Assembly: GCA_003022005.1 (NCBI GenBank)
Contig: PXRQ01000110.1
Coordinates: 1 to 27,832, forward strand
Origin: Halobacteriales archaeon QS_5_70_15
GTDB taxonomy: Archaea; Halobacteriota; Halobacteria; Halobacteriales; Haloarculaceae
Direction: 5' to 3'
Length of the DNA stretch: 27,832 bases
This document shows, one piece after another, positions 8,618 to 15,844 of this stretch (the stretch's first letter is position 1; each line of letters starts with the position of its first letter). The notes beneath the pieces were generated by a model. It ran no database searches, was not told where the DNA came from, and was given only the letters and a program-made list of their open reading frames with translations. The position numbers were made by a program, and so were the translations under genes.

Positions 8618-9661
8618 CTACCGGTCCCGGTCGATCCGTTCGCCGGGCAGCGTGGTCGCCCCCGCCGAGAGCACGACCCCGGGATCGAGGCTGGTGTTGA
8701 TCCCCGTCTTGGCGCCCGGGCCGGCGACGACGCTCAGGTGGGGGACCGCCGTCCCGGACATGACGACCGTGTTCTTCACCTCGACGCCGTGGCCGACGTG
8801 GACGTCCTCGGCCAGGAGCGTCGCGCCGCGGACGTAGGCGTTCGGCCCGACGTCGGCGCCCGAGCGAACGAGCGCCGGCCCCTCCACCACGACGCCGGAC
8901 TCGATCACCGCGCCCTCCTCGACGACCACCGATCCGTGGAGCGCCGCGTCGTCGTGGATCTCGCCCCCGATCCGGCGGTCGAGTTCGGCGAGCTTCCACT
9001 CGTTCGCCTCGAGGAGCTCCCAGGGTCTGCCGACGTCCATCCAGCGGTCGAGCTCGACGGCCGTGGTCTCGGACGCGTCAGCGACGCGGGCGAGGACGTC
9101 CGTGATCTCGTGTTCGCCGCGCTCGCTCCGCTCCACGTCGAGCCAGCCCCGCGCCTCGGCCGGAAAGGCGTAGGCGCCGGCGTTCGCGAGGTCCGACGGC
9201 GGGTCCTCGGGTTTCTCGACGACACCCGCGACCCGCCGACCGTCGGTCGAGAGGACGCCGTAGTTCGTGGGGTCGGGGACGCGGTACCCGGCGACCGCCG
9301 GCGCCGCGTCGAACAGCGCCGCGATCCCCTCCGGGTCGTAGAGGTTGTCGCCGTTCAGGACCGCGAACGGTCCCTCGAGGTGTTCGCGGGCGGTCCTCAC
9401 CGCGTGGGCCGTTCCGAGCTGCTCGTCCTGGACGGCGTACGCCACCGGGACACCGCGGTAGCTGTCGCCGAAGTGTGCCCGCACCGCGTCGGCCTCGTAG
9501 CCGACCACGAACACCAGTTCGGTCGCCCCGGCGTCGACGGCCGCGTCGGCGGTGTGGGCCGCCAGCGGCCGGTCGGCGACGGGGAGCATCGGCTTCGGAA
9601 CCGTTTCGGTCAGGGGTCGCATCCGGGTACCCCGTCCGGCGGCGAGGACGACGGCCTGCAT
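8618..9661 (-). CDS. Bifunctional-type sugar-1-phosphate nucleotidyltransferase (GlmU-like), internally deleted
   Basis: The N-terminus, AVVLAAGRGTRMRPLTETVPK, is the nucleotide-binding motif of sugar-phosphate nucleotidyltransferases; LNGDNLY supplies the metal-binding Asp and VEKPEDPP follows. The C-terminal part is a left-handed beta-helix (VVVEEGAVIESGVVVEG, GHGVEVKNTVVMSGTAVPHLS). Archaeal homologues make UDP-GlcNAc or dTDP-sugars and often carry an acetyltransferase domain. In those proteins PHLS continues into Tyr-Val-Gly-Asp, several more coils and an Asn-Leu-Arg segment before a V-V-A-G-D-G-A-K-type end. Here PHLS is joined directly to VVAGPGAKTGINTSL, so about 45 residues appear to be missing in frame (junction near 8730-8735). 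These include Tyr and Asn residues I associate with acetyl transfer. The nucleotidyltransferase half looks complete. Length 347 versus about 390-400 usual. Confidence 0.85.
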   Translation of the reverse strand: MQAVVLAAGRGTRMRPLTETVPKPMLPVADRPLAAHTADAAVDAGATELVFVVGYEADAVRAHFGDSYRGVPVAYAVQDEQLGTAHAVRTAREHLEGPFAVLNGDNLYDPEGIAALFDAAPAVAGYRVPDPTNYGVLSTDGRRVAGVVEKPEDPPSDLANAGAYAFPAEARGWLDVERSERGEHEITDVLARVADASETTAVELDRWMDVGRPWELLEANEWKLAELDRRIGGEIHDDAALHGSVVVEEGAVIESGVVVEGPALVRSGADVGPNAYVRGATLLAEDVHVGHGVEVKNTVVMSGTAVPHLSVVAGPGAKTGINTSLDPGVVLSAGATTLPGERIDRDR

Positions 9662-9924
9662 ACCCGGGGGTCGGATCGGCCGGTCAAAGTGGTACCGGCA
9701 GAAGTCGGCCGCGAACGAGCGGGCGACGGCGGCGTGGCTCGGCGGACCCGTGATCCCCGAGGGACCGTCGCGCTCGGGGTCGCGGCCGTCCCCGTTCGGT
9801 GCATTCGCACCGCGTCCACCCCCGCGGTCGGCTCTCAGGTCACGCGGGTCGGTGGTCGCGGTATCGTACTTGAACCCTCCGCCGTTCCGCGGCGCTTTTG
9901 CCCGGAGCCGTCACACCGGGGGAC

Positions 9925-10122
9925 ATGAACGTCGGCCTCACCGTGCTCGCCTTCCTGACCGGCCTCCTCGCCGGGGGCGTCTTCGCGTTCCTGGAGGCAC
10001 CCATCCCCGCGCCGCCGACGCTGAGCGGCGTCCTGGGCATCGTCGGCATCTACGTCGGGTTCAAGCTCGTGGAGTTCTCCGGTGCGAGCTACGACCTGCT
10101 CGGGGCCCTCGGGCTGTCGTAG
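9925..10122 (+). CDS. XapX domain protein
   Basis: This 65-residue protein has two membrane helices: MNVGLTVLAFLTGLLAGGVF, then PIPAPPTLSGVLGIVGIYVG. The P-I-P-A-P-P loop followed by a Gly-rich second helix ending in G-F-K-L-V is the signature of the XapX family of small membrane proteins of unknown function. The ATG at 9925 is preceded by a TATA-like cttttg at 9895-9900, 28 nt upstream. The gene converges on the MetE-like gene that ends 37 bp beyond its stop. Confidence 0.8.
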   Translation: MNVGLTVLAFLTGLLAGGVFAFLEAPIPAPPTLSGVLGIVGIYVGFKLVEFSGASYDLLGALGLS

Positions 10123-10159
10123 ACCCGACGACCACGGCGATCGTAGAGGCCCCGCCGGG

Positions 10160-11224
10160 TCAGAACAGCCGCTCGGAGGCCAGTTCGGCGCCGTCGGCCA
10201 GCGCGTCCAGTTTCTCCCGCGCGATCTCGGGGTGGACGGCCCCGAACCCGGCGAACGTCCCGGGGCCGCAGTCCGCGCCCGCGAGGAGCCGCGTCGGGTC
10301 GTCGACCACCTCCGCGAACCGCTCGATCCGGTCGGCGACGACCTCGGGCGGTCCGATGTAGTTGACGGTGACGTCGATCACGCCGGGGAGGAGCAGCCAG
10401 CCCTCCGGGAGCGGGTACTCGGCGAACAGCTCGTAGTCGTGGTGGTGGCAGGGGTTGGCCTGCTCGATGAGGAGCCCGCCGATGTCGGCCTCGTAGATCT
10501 CGGGTAACACCTTCTCCAGGGGGACGTCGTGGTGGTGGGGTCCCTCGTAGTTCCCCCAGCAGACGTGCATCCGGACCTGCTCCTCGGGGACCTCCGCCCA
10601 CGCCTCGTCGAGCGCCTCGACGTGGGTGCGGGCGATCTCGACGAACGCCTCCTCGGAGCGGTCCCTGAACTTGAGGTGGCGGCCGCCCAGGGGGTCCGGC
10701 GAGTCGATCCGGAGGACCGCGTTCGACGCCGCGATGCGCTCGTACTCGGTCCGCATCGCGTCCGCGACCGCGAACACGTACTCCTCGTGGCTCTCGTAGT
10801 GCTCGTTGCCGATGTAGGAGGCGACGGTACCCGGCGACGCCGCCGTCACGAACCTCTCCTCGAAATCGGCACCGGTCGCCTCGATGGCCGACTCGAACCG
10901 CTCTATCTCCCGTTCGGTCGCCGTCTCGCCCCGGTACCCGATGGGGCCGGTCGCCGCGGGGAGGGTCCCGTCCGGCTCGGACCACTCGCTGAACGTCGGC
11001 ACCTGCGGGCGAACTCCGGATACTCCTCCAGGTCGGCCCACTGAACGGCGGGGACCTCGCCGTCGAAGCCGGTCAGCCGCTCGGCCGCGTACACCACGAA
11101 CGCGAGCCGCCCCATCTCGCCGTGGCTCGCCACGTCGATACCCGCCGAGGAACTCGAGCATCCGGTCGGGTCGCGGGAGGCTTCCCACGTGCGTCGAGAG
11201 GATCCGTTCCTGGCTTCGTTTCAT
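10160..11224 (-). pseudogene. Cobalamin-independent methionine synthase II-type methyltransferase, with two out-of-frame lesions
   Basis: The N-terminus (ILSTHVGSLPRPDRMLEFL) and the long C-terminal frame belong to the COG0620 MetE-like family, zinc-dependent methyltransferases acting on homocysteine or CoM-type thiols. Zinc-site elements are visible: MHVCWGN, EQANPCHHHDYELF and the late CGPGTFAGF. Between them the reading frame changes twice. After LEFL (near 11147) the homologous continuation AGIDVASHGEMGRLAFVVY is in another frame, and about 40 residues usually found before A-G-I-D-V are absent. After EEYPEFAR (near 11012) the frame returns to QVPTFSEWSEP, again with a few expected residues missing. 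As written the gene cannot make one protein. Total codons about 355, versus 370-385 in relatives. The start ATG at 11224 follows an AT-rich promoter region. Confidence 0.75.
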
Positions 11225-11242
11225 CCGATGACACCACGTCGA

Positions 11243-11287
11243 ACTGTATGTCATGCGTACTTTATTATCATTAGTTATCTGATATTC
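11243..11287 (-). promoter_or_regulatory. AT-rich promoter region of the MetE-like gene
   Basis: The tract from 11243 to 11287 is by far the most AT-rich upstream region in the window. On the minus strand it includes gataactaatgataataaag, with a TATA-like taataaa at 11261-11267, about 40 nt before the ATG, and a second candidate, catacag, near 11246-11252 (about 25 nt before). The repeated gat-aa elements could be operator sites. Confidence 0.5.
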
Positions 11288-11454
11288 AGGATCGACTACC
11301 AAGGGTGATAGCAGGGGCGAGCGACCGATGTTCGGTACGCCCGTCGGTAGGCCGGTAATCAGCTTGCTCGCGGGAGTTCAGAAGGGAACGAGGGACCGGG
11401 CATACGCCGAGTGAACGTAGTGAGCGAGGCGTTTCACCCGCCCCGAGCGCCGGA

Positions 11455-11580
11455 GTCCTCGTGAACGCCAGCGAACGAGGACGTTGGTGGACGAGCGAAG
11501 CGAGTCCACCTGAGGCGCGAGGGGCGCAGTTTTTCCCCACGTGTTTACGAGGAGCGGCGCCCGAGCGCAGCGAGGGCACC
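11455..11580. repeat. Cluster of REP-like imperfect palindromes with a shared GAGCGNAGCGA core
   Basis: Three hairpins lie in tandem. 11455-11482 has a perfect 8-bp stem gtcctcgt/acgaggac. 11486-11510 has a perfect 7-bp stem ggtggac/gtccacc around gagcgaagcga. 11556-11580 has stem ggcgccc/gggcacc (one mismatch) around gagcgcagcga. A fourth, weaker relative (aacgtagtgagcgaggc) lies near 11414-11430. The loop sequences are conserved while the stems differ, the pattern of haloarchaeal intergenic palindromic repeats. They sit just 3' of sdhA. Confidence 0.7.
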
Positions 11581-11589
11581 CGACGAAGT

Positions 11590-11594
11590 AAAAA
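11590..11594 (-). terminator. U-tract terminator after sdhA
   Basis: The plus strand has aaaaa at 11590-11594, giving a five-U run 6-10 nt after the sdhA stop on the transcript. U tracts are sufficient for archaeal termination. The hairpin at 11556-11580 follows directly. Confidence 0.5.
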
Positions 11595-11599
11595 GTGGT

Positions 11600-13273
11600 T
11601 CAATAGGAGCGGACCTTCGGCTCGTAGGTCTTCTCCTCGCCCTCCAGAACCACGGGCTTGTAGTAGAGTTCGGGCTGACCGTCGTTCCAGGCGATCATCG
11701 TGTGCTTCAGCCACTCCTCGTCCTTGCGCTCCTGGTGGGCCTCGCGCCAGTGGGCGCCGCGGAACTCCTCGCGGGCGAGCGCTCCTAGAGTTATGCTCTC
11801 GGCGACGTCGATGAGGTTCCGGGTCTCGATGGTGTGGATGAGGTCGGTGTTGAACGTCCGCGAGGGATCGCTCACCGCGACGTCCCGGTACGCCTCGCGG
11901 CACTCGCGGATGATCTCGAGGGCCTCCTTGAGGTTCTCCTCGCGGCGGAAGACGTTGACGTGGCGGGTCATCGCCTTCTGGAGCTTCGCCCGGATCCCGG
12001 CGTGATTGCGCCCGTCGCGCTCCAGCAGCGTCCGGACGTGCTCGCGCTCGCGCTCGACGGCCCCCTCGACGACCGCCTCCGTCTCGACGGCCGCGCCGTC
12101 GGCCGCGACGTCCCCGTCGGCTGCGTCGAGCGCGCCGGGCGAGACGGGCGTGTCGAGGCCCTCCTCGGCCTCGCTCATCGCGCTCGGGCCAGTCTCGATA
12201 CGGGCCTCCCCGAGGTCCCGCCCCGCGGCGTGGGAGCCCGCGCGGGCGCCGAAGACGATGAGTTCGGGCAGGGCGTTCCCGCCGAGCCGGTTCGAGCCGT
12301 GGACGGAGACGCAGGCGCACTCCCCGGCGGCGTAGAGCCCGCCGATGCAGGTTTCGCCGTTCTCGTTCGTCTCGATGCCGCCCATGTGGTAGTGCTGGCC
12401 GGGTTTCACGGGCATGGGCTCCTCGAGCCCGTCGACCCCCTCGAAGTCCTCCGCGAGGTGGAGGATGTTCTCTAACCTATCTACGATGCGCTCCTCGCCG
12501 AGGTGGCGCATGTCGAGGTAGACGTACTCGTCCTCGATACCGCGGCCCTCGTTGACCTCCGTGAGCTCCGCGCGCGAGACGACGTCGCGGGACGCGAGCT
12601 CGCCGTCGTTGTTCGCGTAGCCCCGCTCGTACATGAACCGCTCGCCCTCCGAGTTGTAGAGGATGCCGCCCTCGCCGCGGACCCCCTCGGAGATCAGAAC
12701 GCCCGTGCTGGGCAGCGTGGTCGGGTGGAATTGGACGAACTCCATGTCCTCGACGGGGACCCCCGCGCGGTAGGCCATCGCCGGTCCATCGCCGGTGTTG
12801 GCGACGGCGTTGGTCGTGTGCTCGAACACCTGGCCGTCGCCGCCCGTCCTGACGACCTGCTCGTACATCGTGTGCAGCAGGTGGTGGCCGGTCTCGGCGC
12901 CGGCGTAGGTCGTCCGCGGGAACGAGAGCCCGCCGAACGGCCGCTGGGAGACGCGCCCGTCGTCCTCCCGACTGAACGGCATCCCCCAGTGCTCGAGCTG
13001 GATGACCTCCTCGGGGGAGTCCTGGCAGAGCGTCTCGATGGCGGGGGCATCACCCAGGTAGTCCGATCCCTTCATCGTGTCGTAGGCGTGCAGTTCCCAG
13101 TCGTCCCCGTCGCGCAGCGCCGCGTTGATGCCGCCCTCGGCGGCGCCGGTGTGCGAGCGAACGGGGTGGAGCTTCGTGACGAGGGCCACGTCGGCGCCCT
13201 CCTCGTGTGCCGCGACGGCCGCGCGGAGGCCGGCGCCGCCGGCGCCGACCACGATGACGTCGTGTTCGTACAT
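11600..13273 (-). CDS. sdhA: Succinate dehydrogenase flavoprotein subunit, with an internal in-frame deletion
   Basis: SdhA oxidises succinate to fumarate using covalently bound FAD and passes electrons to SdhB. The dinucleotide-binding motif VVGAGGAGLRAA (8-19), the FAD-linking His in RSHTGAAEGG (H41), the substrate residues in FHPTT and VRGEGG, and GSNRLGGNALPE are all present. The length is 557 residues, whereas haloarchaeal SdhA is about 610. The shortfall falls at one place: HTMYEQVVR (134-142) is joined to TGGDGQVFEHTTNAV. In relatives about 50 residues intervene, comprising the beta-strands that end in V-V-L-A-T-G-G. The junction is near 12843-12856. Without this block the FAD domain should not fold normally, so either the gene is inactive or the sequence is collapsed here. 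The gene is separated from sdhB by about 780 bp. Confidence 0.93.
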   Translation of the reverse strand: MYEHDVIVVGAGGAGLRAAVAAHEEGADVALVTKLHPVRSHTGAAEGGINAALRDGDDWELHAYDTMKGSDYLGDAPAIETLCQDSPEEVIQLEHWGMPFSREDDGRVSQRPFGGLSFPRTTYAGAETGHHLLHTMYEQVVRTGGDGQVFEHTTNAVANTGDGPAMAYRAGVPVEDMEFVQFHPTTLPSTGVLISEGVRGEGGILYNSEGERFMYERGYANNDGELASRDVVSRAELTEVNEGRGIEDEYVYLDMRHLGEERIVDRLENILHLAEDFEGVDGLEEPMPVKPGQHYHMGGIETNENGETCIGGLYAAGECACVSVHGSNRLGGNALPELIVFGARAGSHAAGRDLGEARIETGPSAMSEAEEGLDTPVSPGALDAADGDVAADGAAVETEAVVEGAVEREREHVRTLLERDGRNHAGIRAKLQKAMTRHVNVFRREENLKEALEIIRECREAYRDVAVSDPSRTFNTDLIHTIETRNLIDVAESITLGALAREEFRGAHWREAHQERKDEEWLKHTMIAWNDGQPELYYKPVVLEGEEKTYEPKVRSY

Positions 13274-13333
13274 GATGTGATGTCTTGGGTTCGCGTTCGG
13301 GCCTGTCCGACTTGAGGCTGTCCTTCGCCGAAG

Positions 13334-13438
13334 TCACCGACCGGGGCGTCGTCCCGCCAGGCCCGGGTTCGGGTAGTCTCGCGGGTCCGTCGGGTCGAGA
13401 GGTTCGCCGCGGCGACTCGCGGTGACGACCCGTGTCAC
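13334..13438 (-). CDS. Possible 34-residue small protein with its own promoter
   Basis: The ORF starts at GTG 13438 and reads MTRVVTASRRGEPLDPTD, continues with RDYPNPGLAG, and ends with TGA at 13334-13336. A clear TATA-like element is centred 27 nt upstream of the GTG, exactly where a leaderless start would be. I recognise no family. It ends about 60 bp before sdhA, so it could also be a leader peptide, the remnant of a longer gene, or chance. Its promoter may drive sdhA separately from the rest of the operon. Confidence 0.3.
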   Translation of the reverse strand: MTRVVTASRRGEPLDPTDPRDYPNPGLAGRRPGR

Positions 13439-13461
13439 AGGCGTGCCAACGAGCGACACCG

Positions 13462-13468
13462 CATAAAG
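13462..13468 (-). promoter_or_regulatory. TATA-like element upstream of sdhA
   Basis: The minus strand reads ctttatg at 13462-13468, a common haloarchaeal TATA form, centred 27 nt before a GTG at 13438 and about 190 nt before sdhA. It is a candidate for a separate sdhA promoter. Confidence 0.5.
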
Positions 13469-13637
13469 CGTTCGCACTCCTCGTCCGGCGTCGGGACCGC
13501 CGTCCGACGGTCTGTCGGACCGCCGCCGTCCGCCAGTCGTCGCGGCGACCGGGCGTTCCGTCCGTCGTTCACCCATCGAGCGCCGCGGCGTACCCGACAA
13601 CACGCGCGACAGCACGACTCGCGCTCCCGACGCCCGT

Positions 13638-13745
13638 TCAGGCGGTCGGGCTGACGGGGTCGGCGACGCGCTCGAACTCGCCCCTCGTGAACGCCACGGG
13701 ACCGGGGGCCGAGGGCTCCCCCGCCGCCCCGGGATCGAACTTCAT
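13638..13745 (-). CDS. Possible 35-residue small protein downstream of sdhB
   Basis: From ATG 13745 the ORF reads MKFDPGAAGEPSAPGP, then VAFTRGEFERVADPVSPTA and stops at 13638. The acidic second half and the F-T-R-G-E-F-E-R-V-A-D phrase look like genuine haloarchaeal protein. A TATA element lies about 31 nt upstream, predicting a leader of only a few bases. No homologue is recognised. It may be a true small protein or the surviving N-terminus of a longer gene lost from this interval. Confidence 0.45.
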   Translation of the reverse strand: MKFDPGAAGEPSAPGPVAFTRGEFERVADPVSPTA

Positions 13746-13772
13746 GTCGTACTCGTGCTTTACTCGTAGACG

Positions 13773-13780
13773 AATAAATA
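13773..13780 (-). promoter_or_regulatory. TATA box in the sdhB-sdhA interval
   Basis: The minus strand reads tatttatt within a short AT-rich island, about 31 nt upstream of the ATG at 13745. This is one of the best TATA matches in the window and implies transcription initiating inside the sdh operon. Confidence 0.6.
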
Positions 13781-14054
13781 TCTGTTCGACGGCGAACGTT
13801 CGGCATACACTGCACGTGCGGTAGCTCGCCGGTGCGGATCCTCCGTCGCTGTTCGGAAACGCTGGACGGGGTCGACCCGTCGAGGGGAAGCCGGCAGCCC
13901 CTCCCGACCCTGTCGACGAACGGTGGGCTCGGACTGCATCGGGAGGCACCGTGGCTGACGGCCGACACCGGAGCCTCACGACGGCGGGTTCGGCTTCGGG
14001 GACCGGGTTCCGGGCACGGGCACTACCGCCGCTACCGGGTTCGTCGACCCGACG

Positions 14055-14819
14055 TCACCAGAACTTCAGGTTGCTCTTGACCGCCTCGCGCTTCAGTTCC
14101 TGGATGTGCTCGGTGAGCGGGATGTCCTTCGGGCAGACCTCGGTGCAGGAGAACTGGGTCTGACACCGCCAGACGCCGTGCTCCTGTTCGATGATATTTA
14201 AACGGTGCTCCTTCATGTCCCCGCCCTCGCGCTCGTCCATCGCGAACCGGTAGGCCTTGTTGATGGCCGCCGGGCCCAGGTACTGGTTGTCCCCGGCGGC
14301 GATGTTACACGAGGACATACACGCGGCACACCAGATGCACCGCGTGGACATCTTGATCTTCTCGCGGTTCTCGCGTGACTGGCGCTGCTCCTCGAGCTCG
14401 CCCGACGGGTGCTCGTTCGTCTGGAAGTACGGCTCGACGGCCTCCATCTGGTCGTAGAAGTGCTCCATGTCGACGACGAGGTCCTTCACGACGTCGGCGT
14501 GGGGGAGCGGCTCGATCCGGATCGGCCAGTCCAGGTCGGCGAGCTGTGTCTTGCAGCCCAGTCGCTGGCGACCGTTGACGAACAGCGCGTCCGACCCGCA
14601 GACGGCCTGCCGACAGGAGTGGCGGAACGTCAGGGAGGAGTCGTAGTGGTCCCGGGCGTACATCAGCGCGTCGAGGACGGTCATCCCCTTGTGGAACGGG
14701 ACGGTGAACTCGTCGAACCGGGGCTCCTTCTTCCCCTCGACCTCGGGGTCGTAGCGGAACACCTTCAGCTCGACCGTCGTCTCGGCGTCCCGGAGCTCCT
14801 CGCGGGCCCGCTCGCGCAT
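14055..14819 (-). CDS. sdhB: Succinate dehydrogenase iron-sulfur subunit
   Basis: SdhB carries electrons from the flavoprotein to the membrane anchor through three clusters. The N-terminal ferredoxin-like domain has CRQAVCGSDALFVNGRQRLGC (spacing C-x4-C-x-x for [2Fe-2S]), and the C-terminal domain has CIWCAACMSSC and CQTQFSCTEVCPKDIP for the [4Fe-4S] and [3Fe-4S] clusters. The product is 254 residues and ends in NLKFW. The start is taken at ATG 14819; relatives often have a longer acidic N-terminus, but the start here lies only 18 bp after the sdhD stop, so the operon spacing supports it. No lesion is visible, unlike in sdhA. Confidence 0.94.
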   Translation of the reverse strand: MRERAREELRDAETTVELKVFRYDPEVEGKKEPRFDEFTVPFHKGMTVLDALMYARDHYDSSLTFRHSCRQAVCGSDALFVNGRQRLGCKTQLADLDWPIRIEPLPHADVVKDLVVDMEHFYDQMEAVEPYFQTNEHPSGELEEQRQSRENREKIKMSTRCIWCAACMSSCNIAAGDNQYLGPAAINKAYRFAMDEREGGDMKEHRLNIIEQEHGVWRCQTQFSCTEVCPKDIPLTEHIQELKREAVKSNLKFW

Positions 14820-14837
14820 GACGTCCCGCTCTCATTG

Positions 14838-15203
14838 TTAGACGATAGTGGTCATCGCGAGGGCCACTCGAACCCCCTGGACGATCAGCAGCATCCCCGC
14901 GAGCGCGAGGCCGTACTTGACGGCGGTCTTGCCCGTGCCGGTGAGTCCCTGGTTGACGAGGGCGTTGTAGACGCCGTTGACCCCGTGGAACGTCGCGGTC
15001 ACGAGGAACAGCACCATCGTCAGGAAGTACCCGGCCTGGGACATCCGGACGCTGGTGCCCTGAAACGTGATCTCGGCGGCGTGGTTGACGAAGTGCAACA
15101 GCATGAAGTGGAAGGCGAGGACGACGACGAGGAACGCCGCAGTGATCCGCTGGAGCAGCCAGCGCGTTCCTTTGGGTTCGAACGAGGAGTAGTAGTCCGC
15201 CAT
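14838..15203 (-). CDS. sdhD: Succinate dehydrogenase membrane anchor subunit D
   Basis: This 121-residue protein has three membrane helices, about 17-42, 57-80 and 95-117. Candidate haem or quinone-site histidines are in AFHFMLLHFVNH and in TATFHGVNGVYN; the latter matches the H-G-x-N-G phrase of SDH anchor subunits. Its ATG (15201-15203) overlaps the stop of sdhC by one base (TGATG), which implies translational coupling, and sdhB follows after 18 bp. Together with SdhC it forms the cytochrome b/quinone-reducing part of the complex. Confidence 0.9.
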   Translation of the reverse strand: MADYYSSFEPKGTRWLLQRITAAFLVVVLAFHFMLLHFVNHAAEITFQGTSVRMSQAGYFLTMVLFLVTATFHGVNGVYNALVNQGLTGTGKTAVKYGLALAGMLLIVQGVRVALAMTTIV

Positions 15204-15595
15204 CAGAACACCCCCTCGAGGAACGTCGGGATGCTCGCGACGACGATCGAAGCAGTAAGGATCAGCGAGGCGTAGAACGACCGGTCCTGTTTGCCGAGAC
15301 CGACCCCGAGGTCGACGAACAGCAGCCGCAGCCCGTTAAGAATGTGGAACACCGCGACCGCGAGCAGCCCCACCTCGAGGAACCGGACGACGACGACGCT
15401 CTCGAGGCCCTGGAGCGTGTTCGTGTAGGAGGTCCCGTCGACCGTGGCGGTGCTCAGGACGGCGATGTGCGTGAACAGGTAGCCCACGAGCACCCACCCG
15501 GTGAACTTGTGGAGGACCCACGCCCACATGCCGGCGGAGAACTCCCGCCACCGGCCGAAGTCCTCGATGAGGCCCCGGTCGTACGATTGGCTCAT
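15203..15595 (-). CDS. sdhC: Succinate dehydrogenase cytochrome b556 subunit C
   Basis: The 130-residue product begins [19 protein letters not shown] and has three hydrophobic helices. [16 protein letters not shown] contains the conserved His and Arg/Lys-rich entry of the first helix, and [16 protein letters not shown] the axial-ligand region of the last pair. This is the first gene of the operon sdhC-sdhD-sdhB. A promoter-like element with a palindrome lies 25-43 nt upstream of its ATG at 15595, and the end overlaps sdhD by one base. Confidence 0.92.
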   Translation of the reverse strand: MSQSYDRGLIEDFGRWREFSAGMWAWVLHKFTGWVLVGYLFTHIAVLSTATVDGTSYTNTLQGLESVVVVRFLEVGLLAVAVFHILNGLRLLFVDLGVGLGKQDRSFYASLILTASIVVASIPTFLEGVF

Positions 15596-15618
15596 GTCAC
15601 CCGCCCCTCAGACCCCGG

Positions 15619-15638
15619 TTCGTATAGTAGTTACTACT
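15619..15638 (-). promoter_or_regulatory. sdhC promoter with overlapping 13-bp palindrome
   Basis: A TATA-like tatacg (minus strand, near 15620-15625) is about 27-28 nt upstream of the sdhC ATG. Abutting it, 15626-15638 is the perfect inverted repeat agtagt-t-actact, in the position of the BRE. A regulator bound there would block pre-initiation complex assembly, so it is a candidate operator. Confidence 0.55.
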
Positions 15639-15844
15639 GCGTGCGGGTGCCTCGGCGCGCCACCGCGCGCCGGCGGCGGGTTCTCGGATCCCGCCCCGTC
15701 TCCGATCGCGGGGTATCCGCCGGACCTGCCGCGTCTATTGGTCCGAACCCGCCGGGTTCCCCGGCCCGGAGCACCGGAGGCCGGCGAAGACCGACGGGAC
15801 GGGGAACCGCCCGCTCCTGTCCGGTTCCAATCACCACGCGGGAG

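Larger units (their letters stand above)
13274..14054. other. 781-bp interruption between sdhB and sdhA
   Basis: In the haloarchaeal sdhCDBA operons I know, sdhA follows sdhB almost directly. Here 781 bp separate them. The interval holds two minus-strand TATA elements, each placed correctly for a 34-35 codon ORF (listed separately). The remainder, particularly 13800-14054, has no recognisable protein, RNA or mobile element. Confidence 0.6.

Noticed and set aside
7628..9928. 766-codon plus-strand open frame across the SDR and nucleotidyltransferase genes
   Set aside because: It spans two well-supported minus-strand genes and the gap between them, and has no motifs of its own.
13435..13979. 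Long minus-strand frames across the sdhB-sdhA interval as full genes
   Set aside because: Composition is Arg/Pro/Ser-rich outside the two short acidic ORFs, and neither frame starts at a promoter-consistent position.
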